Below, piece by piece: positions 1 to 9,310 of a DNA stretch of 64,000 nucleotides. The position numbers and the translations under genes were made by a program. The notes under the pieces are model-generated. The model saw only the letters and a list, made by a program, of their open reading frames with translations, was not told the DNA's origin and made no database searches. Source of the DNA: CAWGGS01 sp046704745 (GTDB taxonomy: Bacteria > Desulfobacterota > Desulfobulbia > Desulfobulbales > Desulfocapsaceae); NCBI GenBank assembly GCA_046704745.1, contig JBJKRL010000027.1, forward strand, positions 30,621-94,620, given 5' to 3'. Numbering within the stretch: position 1 is the first letter of the stretch; every line of letters begins with the position of its first letter.

Positions 1-1017
1 GGTATTGCCATTTCGATCATCAATGACCATGAGAATGCCTTTATCACAACCTCAATCGTGCATACCCCTATTGGGAAAAAGGTCTGCAAGATATTAAACA
101 GCGATCTGACGAAAATCATCATGCACTATGAACGAGGCGACAAGGTGCCGACCTGCCTGATCAGCTGCAGTGGTTGTACGGGAACGATACGTCTTGAACA
201 CAGTAAGGAAGACAGTCTCGCCGCCCTGGAATCGGATGAACCGTATTCCAATGAACTGGGCTCCATGCTGCACCTGATAAGCGATTTTGCCTTCTTTAAA
301 AATATTGATCAAAAAAATCTCGATAAGGTCGTCCAATTTTTCAAGCTCAATAAATACGAAAAAGGTGATATCGTTATCCGCAAAGGAGACAATGGGGACT
401 CATTTTATATCATTGTCTCAGGAGGCGTTAATGTCATCAACGAAGCTGGTATAACCATCTCAAAGCTCGGTAAAGGAGATGTTTTCGGAGAGATGAGTCT
501 CATCTGCAATGAAAAAGTCAGCGCCACCATTCAGATAGCCGAGCCAACTTCCATCATGTCCATCGGCAGAGAAAATTTCCAAAAAATCCTGGATCGTTAC
601 CCTGCAATCCAGCTGTATTTCTCCCGTCTGATGGCCAGCCGCCTGAATAAGTCCAACCTTATCCGTACCCAGGATATGTCCTCGGGAATGACCGGGAGTC
701 TGGCGGAAATTCCGCCGGAAGCTTTGTTCCAGACCCTGAATATGAACAACAAAACCGGGATCCTGACCATAACCGAACTTACAAAAGGCACAGCCAGGTT
801 TTCCTTCAGGCAGGGCTCTTTGATCAAGGCCAAATACTATGACTTCACCGGAGAGAGCGCATTCTACGAGATCTTAAAAGAGCATAAAGGACGTTTCAGA
901 TTTACCCCGGGCATTCCGCCGGAGGATTTCGAGATACCGGAAATCGGCTATTTTATGAAATTGCTGATGGAAGGCATGCGACGGTTGGATGAGGGTCGAG
1001 TGCGGAAGATAAATTAA
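1..1017 (+). CDS. Cyclic-nucleotide-binding-domain / DUF4388 (PATAN) regulatory protein, 5' truncated by window edge
   Basis: The frame is open to the first base of the window, so the true start probably lies upstream; GTG at 58 is only the first in-window start candidate. From that GTG, residues about 75-200 form a cNMP-binding fold (GDNGDSFYIIVSGG, GDVFGEMSLI), and residues about 215-315 resemble a DUF4388/PATAN domain, a scaffold common in deltaproteobacterial signalling proteins. In the phosphate-binding cassette the usual Arg of the P-R-x-A-T motif is absent (KVSATIQ), so nucleotide binding is doubtful. A Cys-rich stretch (CLISCSGC) sits near residue 33. There is no HTH, so it is not a CRP-type transcription factor. 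Its role is unknown. Confidence 0.75.
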   Translation, partial: GIAISIINDHENAFITTSIVHTPIGKKVCKILNSDLTKIIMHYERGDKVPTCLISCSGCTGTIRLEHSKEDSLAALESDEPYSNELGSMLHLISDFAFFKNIDQKNLDKVVQFFKLNKYEKGDIVIRKGDNGDSFYIIVSGGVNVINEAGITISKLGKGDVFGEMSLICNEKVSATIQIAEPTSIMSIGRENFQKILDRYPAIQLYFSRLMASRLNKSNLIRTQDMSSGMTGSLAEIPPEALFQTLNMNNKTGILTITELTKGTARFSFRQGSLIKAKYYDFTGESAFYEILKEHKGRFRFTPGIPPEDFEIPEIGYFMKLLMEGMRRLDEGRVRKIN

Positions 1018-1084
1018 CGGCTCATCCTGTTAAAATTGACCTCTCTGGAACGCCCGAGGCGGAGGACATCGCTGGAGGAAGCCT

Positions 1085-1118
1085 CACGGAGGTCCGCAGG
1101 GTTGCGGACGGAACCTCT
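1085..1118. terminator. GC-rich hairpin between convergent genes
   Basis: GTCCGC (1092-1097) pairs with GCGGAC (1104-1109), with partly complementary GAGGT/ACCTC flanks, in the 167-base gap between two genes that converge. No clear T-run follows, so an intrinsic terminator is only a guess. Confidence 0.25.
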
Positions 1119-1184
1119 GCCAGCATGTCATTTAAGCTTGACCAAAGTGCTCTCAATCCGGATGAGCATGAAGCAACAGGCGAT

Positions 1185-3395
1185 TCACTCCAATTTTCCC
1201 AGATAATTAAACGTCGGAAGTTTGGGCATGCGTCCCACCCCGGTTATCCTGTTCACCAGTTCCTGAAGACCCTTTTTATCGGCAGAAAGACCAGTGAGGT
1301 CGATCACGACATACCCAAGTCCCATATCTTTTAGCTCCTCTAGGTAGGGAAGCAGCGAAAACGGACGAATGGAAAACGTCTGCGTTCCAGACTCTTTTTT
1401 TCGTATGACTAAGGACTCATGTTTAGGACTGACAAAGACGCGGTCATAGTTGAAATGATCCGCCGCCATCCTGGTAGTGAACAGTGGTGGCGCACCGTAA
1501 ACCGTAAGTCCCGGTCGTGGTAAAGGAACCGAAACCTGCCCTTTTTTTTCAAACCGACCGTATTCTCTCCGATACCCTGCAAGAAGGTTTCGCAGACTTA
1601 CACGGTCCAATTCAACAGCAACCTGTACCGCTTCGAGTCCCAAGCGACCGGCAATCCTTATGGCCTGATCATTCATCAGGTTGAGGGTATAATCGCCGAA
1701 CAGATGCACCCGTTCCTTGCCGAATAAAGATATCTGGCTGAGATGACCGATCTGGAAGCTTCTAAATCCGGATCGGATCAATGGTTCCACAAGATGCTGT
1801 ATCCGGCCTGCTTCGGCTCCAACCAACACAGGCGGCAGGGCCCAGATGATCTTCTTTGCCTGTCGACCAAGATGCTGTCTGATCCGTCCGGCCTGGGCGG
1901 CTGTTTTTTTATCCAACGTCAATACCAGACGATCGGGCATCAAAGGGAGTTTGCCAAGGATCAGGCCGGACGAATCGGTTTTCAACCACCATTCCGGAAA
2001 GACACTCTGACTATCTCCTCTTCGCCGAGGGGATAGTCCCCTTGCCTTTCGCCTTATATTCTCCGATTCGCGTTCCCCTTTATCACCCGGTGCAACGCTT
2101 GCCTGCATAGTTCGGATACGATTTGCAAGTTTTCGTCTGCTTTTTTCAAGTTCACGCTTTACTGCATCCGTCTTTAAAGACGGCTCCGTCGAATTCCCGG
2201 GCTGGACATCTATTTTATAGAGCTCGACTTTACCGCCCTTAAGGGTATTCGCGTTATCGGGCAACAAAATCGCGGCAGAACTCCCGGCGCAGGCATGTTC
2301 TACCCTGCGGCCTTCTACTTGAATCCCTTTCAGGCGAAAGGCCAGTCGCTCACCCGAAGCCTCGAAATGGAGACGAAGTCTGTCCCCCACTGCAATCGGC
2401 TCTTTGAGCCGGATAACTCCGGAGAGTGTCTCACTCTGTCTGCCGATGGATTTCATTCGGCCAAGATGCAGACCTGTGTTTCCGGAATAATAGGGTGATA
2501 TCCCATCTTTTGGCCGGGGGGTAAAAAAGTAACCTGATGCAACGGTGCGCCCCATTGCTCTTTGGACCAGACCTTTCGCCTCTGGCAGTGCTGCCTCGAA
2601 ATCATTTGCATCCAGTACTGTTCTATAGGCCTTCACTACATGGGAGACGTAATGGGCCGAACGCAGCCTGCCCTCGATTTTCAAGGAGGCGATACCGATG
2701 CGTGTCAATTCGGGGACGACCTCAAGGCCACTGAGATCGTTCATTGAAAACAGGTAAGTCCCGCCTTTTGCTTTGTCTTTCCTGGCGCCTTTAGTCTGCC
2801 AGTTGTATCGCCTGCGGCACGGCTGCACACAACGGCCGCGCAGGCCGCTCTTTCCGCCCAGGTAGGAGGAAAAAAGACAGAGGCCGGAATAGGAAAAACA
2901 CATGGCACCATGGATGAAGACCTCCAGCTGCACATCGGTGTGCCTGGCGATGGCCGAGATTTCTTTTACGGTCAACTCCCTGGCCAGGACCACACGGCTG
3001 CATCCGAGAGCGGCAAGGGTTCGTACCGCATCGGCATTATGGGCAAGCATCAGGGTTGAGGCATGAAAAGAAAGACCTGGAAAATACTCATGTATCAGGT
3101 TGATAAGGCCCAGATCCTGGACAATGAGCGCGTCCGGTTCCAGGGTTTCTAAAAGTGTCAGGCTCTCGAGGACTTTTGGTAGCTCCTGTTCCAGGATCAG
3201 GCTGTTGGCAGCGACGTACAATTTCTTTCCCCGTGCATGGCAGAACCTGATCATTGCCCCGATTTCTTCAAGTTTCAAGTCGCGGGCCAGATTTCTTGCA
3301 TTGAGTTCGGGAGCACCGACATAAACGGCGTCGGCGCCGGCTTCTAATGCCGCATAAAAATTGTCAGAATTTCCGACCGGAGCCAGGAGTTCCAT
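1185..3395 (-). CDS. U32 family peptidase / RlhA-like 23S rRNA hydroxylation protein with DUF3656 region
   Basis: A 736-residue protein starting MELLAPVGNSDNFYAALEAG, the N-terminal signature of peptidase family U32. The Cys motif CVQPCRRRYN near residue 192 is typical of the Fe-S-containing U32 proteins. The length and a C-terminal DUF3656-like part match RlhA/YdcP, which is needed for 5-hydroxylation of C2501 in 23S rRNA; TrhP-type tRNA hydroxylation proteins are shorter. The product could be a collagenase-like U32 protein in name only. ATG at 3395 is preferred; a GTG at 3398 overlaps the pyrR stop. It is the last gene of a minus-strand run with purine and pyrimidine genes. Confidence 0.8.
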   Translation of the reverse strand: MELLAPVGNSDNFYAALEAGADAVYVGAPELNARNLARDLKLEEIGAMIRFCHARGKKLYVAANSLILEQELPKVLESLTLLETLEPDALIVQDLGLINLIHEYFPGLSFHASTLMLAHNADAVRTLAALGCSRVVLARELTVKEISAIARHTDVQLEVFIHGAMCFSYSGLCLFSSYLGGKSGLRGRCVQPCRRRYNWQTKGARKDKAKGGTYLFSMNDLSGLEVVPELTRIGIASLKIEGRLRSAHYVSHVVKAYRTVLDANDFEAALPEAKGLVQRAMGRTVASGYFFTPRPKDGISPYYSGNTGLHLGRMKSIGRQSETLSGVIRLKEPIAVGDRLRLHFEASGERLAFRLKGIQVEGRRVEHACAGSSAAILLPDNANTLKGGKVELYKIDVQPGNSTEPSLKTDAVKRELEKSRRKLANRIRTMQASVAPGDKGERESENIRRKARGLSPRRRGDSQSVFPEWWLKTDSSGLILGKLPLMPDRLVLTLDKKTAAQAGRIRQHLGRQAKKIIWALPPVLVGAEAGRIQHLVEPLIRSGFRSFQIGHLSQISLFGKERVHLFGDYTLNLMNDQAIRIAGRLGLEAVQVAVELDRVSLRNLLAGYRREYGRFEKKGQVSVPLPRPGLTVYGAPPLFTTRMAADHFNYDRVFVSPKHESLVIRKKESGTQTFSIRPFSLLPYLEELKDMGLGYVVIDLTGLSADKKGLQELVNRITGVGRMPKLPTFNYLGKLE

Positions 3396-3397
3396 CA

Positions 3398-3952
3398 CTA
3401 TCGTTCGATCACAACCTGATCGATGCCACCATGTTCTTGAAGCATCACCTGGATACGTTCATCGGCCAGGACGGTTGTCGCCAGCCCGACAAAATCCGGT
3501 TGGATGGGCAACTCTCTTCCTCCTCGATCGACCAAAACGGCCAGTTGAACCGAATGTGGACGGCCGTAGTCCATCAATGCATCCATGGCGGCCCGGATGG
3601 TTCGGCCGGTAAAGATGACATCATCCACCAGGATGAGATCACTGCCTTCTACGTCAAACGAAATATTCGTCCTTTTCACCAAAGGATTTTGCGCGATAAG
3701 GCTCCAATCATCACGGTACAGGTTGATATCGAGACTGCCAGAAAGTACCTTGACATTCCCCTGCTCCATAATGATCGCCCCTATCCTGTCGGCAAGATAG
3801 ACACCGCAGGTATGAATACCGACGATGGCCAGTTGTTTGGCCGATTGGTTCTTCTCTAAGATCTGAAGTGCTATCCTCTTCTGGGCAAGCTCCATGTCCT
3901 GAGACGTCATGATAACACGTTTTCCTGCACTCACTTCTTCACTCGCTCCCAA
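3398..3952 (-). CDS. pyrR: PyrR-type bifunctional pyr regulator / uracil phosphoribosyltransferase
   Basis: A 184-residue type I phosphoribosyltransferase. The PRPP-binding loop is LILVDDVIFTGRTIRAAMDA (about 103-122), and the N-terminal part has the PyrR pattern (GKRVIMTSQDMELAQKRIA). PyrR converts uracil and PRPP to UMP, and in many bacteria it also attenuates pyr operons by binding mRNA. Here it lies in a purine/nucleotide gene run rather than beside pyr genes, so regulation elsewhere is inferred. The start overlaps the 3' end of purN by 22 bases, which suggests translational coupling. Confidence 0.85.
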   Translation of the reverse strand: MGASEEVSAGKRVIMTSQDMELAQKRIALQILEKNQSAKQLAIVGIHTCGVYLADRIGAIIMEQGNVKVLSGSLDINLYRDDWSLIAQNPLVKRTNISFDVEGSDLILVDDVIFTGRTIRAAMDALMDYGRPHSVQLAVLVDRGGRELPIQPDFVGLATTVLADERIQVMLQEHGGIDQVVIER

Positions 3953-4512
3953 AAATAGTCAATTCCCAGCCTGTCTACTCGGTTGATGGCCTCCGGAAAG
4001 GCCTCACATTCCTTGGCAAAAACCTTGGCTGCAATCTCGTCGACGGTATCGTCATACTCAATATCGACACTCTTTTGCAATATGATCGGACCATGGTCGT
4101 ACTGTTCGTCGGCAAAATGGACCGTACATCCACTGACCGTGCAACCCCGTTCCTTGACCGCCCTATGCACCCGAGAACCGTAAAAACCACTGCCGCAAAA
4201 ACAAGGAATCAATGCCGGATGGATATTGATTACCGCCCTGGCCAAGGACTTTGGCGGTTCATACAATTTCAAATATCCGGCAAGACAGACGATATCGATA
4301 GCATAGTCTTGCAAAATGGCATTTGTTGCATCGCTGCCCACTGCATGAAAGGCAGGATACCCATAGTCTTTGGCCTTCTGCAAACCGAGAGCGCTTTTTG
4401 TATTGGAGATCACCACCTGAATTTTACCGGAAAGGGTCCCCGCAGCAATCCTTTCATGAAAATTGTCAAGCGTCCTGCCGCTGCCCGACAGGAGAACAGC
4501 CATATTCAACAT
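3931..4512 (-). CDS. purN: Phosphoribosylglycinamide formyltransferase (GART, 10-formyl-THF dependent)
   Basis: A 193-residue PurN. It performs step 3 of de novo purine synthesis, transferring formyl from 10-formyltetrahydrofolate to GAR. Visible motifs are the N-terminal LLSGSGRTLDNF phosphate-binding loop, INIHPALIPCF with the catalytic His of the family (residues about 95-105), and GCTVHFADEQYDHGPII with the conserved Asp. The usual HPSLLP(S/K)(Y/F)xG is here HPALIPCFCGSGFYG, a form seen in other deltaproteobacteria. AGGAG sits 5 bases before the ATG. It starts 1 base after the stop of the IMP cyclohydrolase gene. Confidence 0.92.
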   Translation of the reverse strand: MLNMAVLLSGSGRTLDNFHERIAAGTLSGKIQVVISNTKSALGLQKAKDYGYPAFHAVGSDATNAILQDYAIDIVCLAGYLKLYEPPKSLARAVINIHPALIPCFCGSGFYGSRVHRAVKERGCTVSGCTVHFADEQYDHGPIILQKSVDIEYDDTVDEIAAKVFAKECEAFPEAINRVDRLGIDYFWERVKK

Positions 4513-4513
4513 A

Positions 4514-5134
4514 TTATGCTCCTGTGAAATAGGGATTGGTCTTTATGTCGACCCGGTTCAGCCATTGGGATATTCTGGTATCGTAATAGGAAGTCAAGGC
4601 AAAGACTTTGGTTGCCAGATAAAACCTGGTTTCAAGAAGTGTATTCCCCAGATCCTTAATCTCCGCCAGCACCCTTGGATAATCTGACGGGTCAACGATA
4701 ACTGTAACATCCTGAAAATTCTTTGCCGATGCCCGCAAAAGAGTCGGTCCGCCGATATCGATATTTTCAATGGCATCGGCCAGACTGCAGTTCGGATCCG
4801 CCACGGTCTTTTCAAAAGCATAAAGATTGACGGCCACCAGATCAATATCCTTCAGACCCTGTTCAGCACATTGCCTCTGGTGATCCGCATTGCCCCGCTG
4901 GTTGAGTATACCACCGTGGACTTTAGGATGCAGTGTCTTGACCCTCCCATCCAACATCTCTGGAAATCCTGTGAATTCAGAGACATCCACAACATCAACA
5001 CCGGCCTCCCGAATTTTCTTCGCGGTTCCGCCGGTGGAAAGTATTTCAATTCCCAAGACGGCAAGTTCTTTTGCAAAACCATCGATTCCGGATTTGTCGG
5101 TCAGGCTAATCAAAGCTCTCTCAATTTTTTTCAC
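4514..5134 (-). CDS. purH: Stand-alone IMP cyclohydrolase (N-terminal PurH/MGS-like domain only)
   Basis: A 206-residue protein matching only the first ~200 residues of bifunctional PurH (about 520 residues). It carries ALISLTDKSGI, LSTGGTAKKIREAGV, GRVKTLHPKVHGGIL, VNLYAFEKTV and the ENIDIGGPTLLRASAKNF motif. This domain closes FAICAR to IMP, the last step of purine synthesis. The AICAR transformylase half is absent: the gene ends in a stop right before purN and no remnant follows. The start is a GTG with GGAGG 6 bases upstream. The transformylase must be a separate gene elsewhere, or replaced by PurP/PurO-type enzymes. Confidence 0.88.
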   Translation of the reverse strand: MKKIERALISLTDKSGIDGFAKELAVLGIEILSTGGTAKKIREAGVDVVDVSEFTGFPEMLDGRVKTLHPKVHGGILNQRGNADHQRQCAEQGLKDIDLVAVNLYAFEKTVADPNCSLADAIENIDIGGPTLLRASAKNFQDVTVIVDPSDYPRVLAEIKDLGNTLLETRFYLATKVFALTSYYDTRISQWLNRVDIKTNPYFTGA

Positions 5135-5199
5135 TCCTTTCCTCCTTTTCCTTTAATAATTGTAATGCAGATCCCTTGCTGTAGTACAACCGGATACGT

Positions 5200-5586
5200 T
5201 CAATCTTTTCTCGTAAATTCTCTGATTTTTCTTCTATCCCGCTTGCTCGGTCGTCCCGTGGGTGAGGGACCGGCCTGCATCTTTCTGATATCGCGTTGTT
5301 CCTCGCGCGCCTTGATACTTTCTTCGGATTCCTCGTAGAGCAGACGGGCTTGAACGGCTGGCCCTCTTCTACCGGATACAGCCAGAACCGTCACAATAAA
5401 GGTCACCGTCTCCCGCGTAATTTGCAGTACATCTCCCACATGTACTGTCCTTGCCGGTTTTATACGCTGACCGTTGACATGAACCTTGCCACCGGCCACA
5501 GCCTGTGAGGCCATGGAACGGGTTTTGAAAAAACGTGCCGCCCATAACCATTTATCCAGACGAATTTTTTCTTCGGCTGTATCCAT
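5200..5586 (-). CDS. hslR: S4-domain RNA-binding protein, Hsp15 family
   Basis: A 128-residue basic protein. An N-terminal S4 domain (IRLDKWLWAARFFKTRSMAS, then GGKVHVNGQRIKPARTVHVGD) covers residues about 8-60, and the C-terminus is Lys/Arg-rich (GRPSKRDRRKIREF). Hsp15 binds stalled 50S subunits carrying nascent chains and helps recycle them. It is the first gene of the minus-strand run, 65 bases upstream of the IMP cyclohydrolase gene, and may share its promoter. Confidence 0.85.
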   Translation of the reverse strand: MDTAEEKIRLDKWLWAARFFKTRSMASQAVAGGKVHVNGQRIKPARTVHVGDVLQITRETVTFIVTVLAVSGRRGPAVQARLLYEESEESIKAREEQRDIRKMQAGPSPTGRPSKRDRRKIREFTRKD

Positions 5587-5887
5587 ATTGTACCCAAGAG
5601 CTACAAGCTTTCAGTCTGCCTGTTTTCATTCCAATCGGGAAGAATTTATTAGATTACACCGAAACTGGAAGAAAAGCATGAAAAATAACCCTGATCTTAT
5701 ATGACCTCCTCAAGACCTTCCCCTGCATGAAAAGAGCCTTGTATAACCAATTAAAAAAGAGTATTACATCCCTGCCGATGTCCAGCATTCATTGCACAAA
5801 GAGGTACGGGATCGCCCTCAGATTCTTTTTAGGATAAACAGGGCCAATACGACAGATTAACAAAATATAACCCGACATTGTACATCC
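5587..5887. other. Divergent intergenic region between hslR and folE2
   Basis: About 300 bases separate two divergently transcribed genes and must carry both promoters. I see no convincing ORF, RNA gene or strong inverted repeat, and no clear shared operator. Confidence 0.4.
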
Positions 5888-6649
5888 ATGTCCAAAAACA
5901 TCCAGGTTGTAGGTATTAACAACATCCAGATTCCTATTCGGGTCAGGGAAAGGAACGGCGGTTTTCAAAACACCGTGGGAACCGTGAGCCTCCAGGTCAG
6001 TATGCCTGGTGAGAGAAGAGGGAGCTGTGTTACCGTTTTTACTTCCGCCCTCAATAAATATATGGATGCTATCAGCATTAATAACTTCTCAAAGCTGTTA
6101 CAGGAAGTAAAGGAAACATTAAATGCTGAACGTGCCGAGCTCAAAATGGATTTCCCGTATTTCATTGAAAAAAAGGCGCCGGTAACAGGGACTCGCAGTC
6201 TTATGGAATACCGTTGCACTTTCACCGATGGAACCGGTGCCGATGAAGATTTTGTTCTCTCTGTCCAGGTGCCGGTTACCACTCTTTGTCCTTGTTCAAA
6301 AGAGATCAGCGAAGCGGGGGCACACAATCAACGCGCCGAGGTAAGCCTGAATGTAAAGTTCAGCAAATTTATCTGGGTTGAAGACCTGATCGAGATGATC
6401 GAACAATCGGCTTCCTGCGAACTCTACTCACTTCTAAAACGCCCCGATGAAAAATTCGTTACCGAGCAGGCCTACAAAAACCCGATGTTTGTTGAGGACG
6501 TGGTGAGAAAAGTAGCGGTAACAGCCTTAAACCATCCGGATATCACCTGGTTTTCCGCCGGAGTCGAAAGTTTCGAATCCATTCATAAACACAGCGCCTA
6601 TGCCTATGTCGACAGCAGCGAACTCATAGGGAACAATCTAAAAAAGTAA
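5888..6649 (+). CDS. folE2: GTP cyclohydrolase I type IB (FolE2)
   Basis: A 253-residue FolE2/GCYH-IB. It converts GTP to 7,8-dihydroneopterin triphosphate, the entry step for folate and queuosine. The family signature VTTLCPCSKEISEAGAHNQR (residues about 136-155) holds the metal-binding Cys and nearby catalytic residues, and ELYSLLKRPDEKFVTEQAYKNP is the conserved C-terminal block. FolE2 works with metals other than zinc, unlike FolE. It is a monocistronic gene with its own upstream region. Confidence 0.93.
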   Translation: MSKNIQVVGINNIQIPIRVRERNGGFQNTVGTVSLQVSMPGERRGSCVTVFTSALNKYMDAISINNFSKLLQEVKETLNAERAELKMDFPYFIEKKAPVTGTRSLMEYRCTFTDGTGADEDFVLSVQVPVTTLCPCSKEISEAGAHNQRAEVSLNVKFSKFIWVEDLIEMIEQSASCELYSLLKRPDEKFVTEQAYKNPMFVEDVVRKVAVTALNHPDITWFSAGVESFESIHKHSAYAYVDSSELIGNNLKK

Positions 6650-6987
6650 CATCCGGTTCCATTTTTTTGCCCCACCTTTCTAACTGCTACTATTCATTGG
6701 GATCTCGGTCCCATCTACAAGGGCACATTCAGCACAACTTACCCACGCCATCCCCTTCCATCGGCACACCTCACTCAAAAAGAAGAGCAGCTGCATTGAA
6801 AAATTGGACATGATTTTTTTGCTTTGATAGGCTTATAGCGATGGGATTTCATTTTATCCTTTATCGTGTTGTTTCCCTTTTATATTCATACCCCACAATA
6901 CTCCATATTTTTTGAACTCCGGTCATCAAAGAGGGCAATACGATTAGGCAACGAATACACTGTTATTGATAAAAAGGAGACTTCGTT
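6650..6987. other. Intergenic region before the kinase cluster
   Basis: This AT-rich gap of about 340 bases has no supported ORF on either strand and no obvious RNA gene. It ends in AAAAGGAGA, the ribosome binding site for the TTG-initiated kinase at 6988. Confidence 0.4.
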
Positions 6988-9045
6988 TTGCTAGGTAGAC
7001 AGGCTATACTCATTGTTGATGATACCCGGGAAAATCACAATTCCGTTGAGCAGCTCCTGAAAAAAATCTCCTGTGATATTACTAGAGTCGAAAATATTCA
7101 CGAGGCTGAAACAGTTTTGAATCAACGCGATTTCTCTCTAGCGGTTCTCAATATCCAATCGCTCGGGGCGACCGGATATAGCCTGGCGGAATCTTTACGC
7201 AGCAAGGAAAAGAGCAAAAATTTGCCGATCATCATTTTATCAGACATTCAGAGTGAGGATCTCATCCGATTTAAGGGATTTGACAAAGGATCGGTTGATT
7301 TCCTGCCAAGGCCGTATCATCCTGACATTCTCCTTGGAAAGGTCAAACTCTTTCTGCAAATGGAAGTACAAAACGCCCAGTTGATACAATATAAAGCTCG
7401 ACTCAATGAGGCAGACGATTATCTGCAGGCTAAACGCCTGGAGAGGACCGCTAAACTTGAAGAAACCATAAAGACCTTACGCTCGGAGATTAAAAAGAGG
7501 AAACTTGCGGAACGGGATATGCTCCAGGCTAAAAAGGAGTGGCAGGAAATTTTCGAGGCCATCAGCCATATGACGATGATTGTAAACAAGCACTATACCA
7601 TCACAGCAGCCAACCGGGCCACTCAGGAACACCTCGGCATGCCGCTGGAAAACATCCTGGGCCGTAAATGTTATGAAATCTTTCATCATTCCGATCAACC
7701 ATCACATATATGTCCGGCCTCACAAATTCTTCTTCAAGATGACCGCCAGGTGAAAGTTTCCGAGGTGGAAATTAGCGGAAAAACCTATATCATTTCCTGT
7801 ACACCTGTCTACAATGACGCCGGAGAACTGGATAAAATCATCCATATTGCAACCGATATCTCCAAACAAAAGCAACTGCAAAAAGAGTTGATACAATCCC
7901 ATAAAATGGAGGCCATAGGCTCTCTGGCAGGTGGAATAGCTCACGATTTCAATAATATTCTTTCAGCCGTGTTGGGATATACCGAACTCTCCCTTGGCAG
8001 TGTAGAAAAAGGCTCGGAACTGGAAGAAGACCTTCTCCAAGTGCATGCAGCAGGAATTCGAGCCAAAGACTTAGTAAAACAAATACTAAATTTCGCACGA
8101 AAATCAGACGAAGGGCCACAAGCGGTCCGACTCGATATCGTTGCCAAAGAGGCGGTCAAATTCCTTCGCTCCACCCTCCCTACGACCATAGAGATCAAAC
8201 AGGCCATAACAAGCACTTCCACTATTATGGCAAATCCCATTAAGATCCACCAATTGATCATGAACCTCTGTACAAATGCCGCCCATGCCATGAGTGACAG
8301 CGGCATTTTAGGTATTTCACTCAAAGATGTGGTTCTGGAAAAAAAAGATCTGCCTGCCTGGCAAAATTTGCCGCCCGGTGAGTACCAGAAGCTTGAAATA
8401 TCGGATACAGGAAGTGGTATTCATCCTGACATCATCGACAAGATATTCCTCCCCTATTTCACTACGAAAGGGATCCATGAAGGCACGGGCATCGGACTTT
8501 CAATGGCGCAGAACATCGTCAAAGAATATGAAGGGGCCATTTCTGTTGTGAGTGAACCTGGCCAAGGAGCTCATTTTACGGTTCTTCTTCCGATTAAAGA
8601 CAGCAATGAGGAGAAAGAACATGTTGAAGAGTTGCAGATCAGTGCGCCAGGCAAGGAATGCATTCTGGTCGTAGACGATGAACCGGCTATCTGCAAACTC
8701 GTGGCTCGAATTTTGGAAGGAAACGGCTATAAAGTAAAATTCGAATCGAACAGCGAGGCAGCATACGCCCTTTTTGCCAATCAACCCGAGATCTTTGATC
8801 TTGTTATTACCGATTTGACCATGCCGAAGATTCCAGGGGATATCCTAACTCAAAAAATCAAAGCGCTCAGAAAAGATATCCCGGTTATACTTGCCACCGG
8901 ATACAGCAAAAAGATATCAGATCAGCAGGCTGACGGACTTGGTGTCAAGGACCTCATCATCAAACCGTATGAAAAGAAATCACTTCTGGAGGCTGTTCGA
9001 AAAGCGCTTGAAAGAAGAAAAATCAGCCACGGAGGAATTGGTTGA
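6988..9045 (+). CDS. Hybrid sensor histidine kinase (REC-PAS-HisKA-HATPase-REC) with degenerate N-terminal receiver
   Basis: 685 residues, cytoplasmic, no membrane segment. The order is receiver (about 5-125), coiled coil, PAS (about 180-300), HisKA with H-box GGIAHDFNNILSAVLGY, HATPase (GSGIHPDIIDKIF, GTGIGLSM), and a C-terminal receiver (VVDDEPAICKL, VITDLTMPKIPGD, IIKPYE). The first receiver lacks the phospho-acceptor Asp (VLNIQSLGATGY, Asn at that site) and has Arg for the conserved Lys (FLPRPY), so it should not be phosphorylated normally. The TTG start has AAAGGAGA upstream. It heads a cluster of three kinases. The signal is unknown. Confidence 0.88.
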   Translation: MLGRQAILIVDDTRENHNSVEQLLKKISCDITRVENIHEAETVLNQRDFSLAVLNIQSLGATGYSLAESLRSKEKSKNLPIIILSDIQSEDLIRFKGFDKGSVDFLPRPYHPDILLGKVKLFLQMEVQNAQLIQYKARLNEADDYLQAKRLERTAKLEETIKTLRSEIKKRKLAERDMLQAKKEWQEIFEAISHMTMIVNKHYTITAANRATQEHLGMPLENILGRKCYEIFHHSDQPSHICPASQILLQDDRQVKVSEVEISGKTYIISCTPVYNDAGELDKIIHIATDISKQKQLQKELIQSHKMEAIGSLAGGIAHDFNNILSAVLGYTELSLGSVEKGSELEEDLLQVHAAGIRAKDLVKQILNFARKSDEGPQAVRLDIVAKEAVKFLRSTLPTTIEIKQAITSTSTIMANPIKIHQLIMNLCTNAAHAMSDSGILGISLKDVVLEKKDLPAWQNLPPGEYQKLEISDTGSGIHPDIIDKIFLPYFTTKGIHEGTGIGLSMAQNIVKEYEGAISVVSEPGQGAHFTVLLPIKDSNEEKEHVEELQISAPGKECILVVDDEPAICKLVARILEGNGYKVKFESNSEAAYALFANQPEIFDLVITDLTMPKIPGDILTQKIKALRKDIPVILATGYSKKISDQQADGLGVKDLIIKPYEKKSLLEAVRKALERRKISHGGIG

Positions 9046-9310
9046 GTGGAGACGGATAAAGACGGAGAAAATAACGTCCGAAAATCTAACAGCTCTCAAT
9101 CCGGACCAATTATCTTCCCACCATGTAGTTGTTATCGGCATGGGCAAAATGTATACTGCAGGAAAGCAGAACCACCTTCAGGTATACACAGACCGGCACC
9201 AAACTCTTTTTTATTTCAAGATGTTCTATCTAATCATTATGAAAAATGCCTGCAATTTCGTTGTTTCGGCCCGGTATATTCCTGCTCATCTGCCAACGGA
9301 TAAGATCACG

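Noticed and set aside
8891..9310. N-terminal extension of the two-flytrap kinase from upstream starts
   Set aside because: It overlaps the end of the previous kinase gene, has no family-like sequence, and would place the signal peptide in the middle of the protein.
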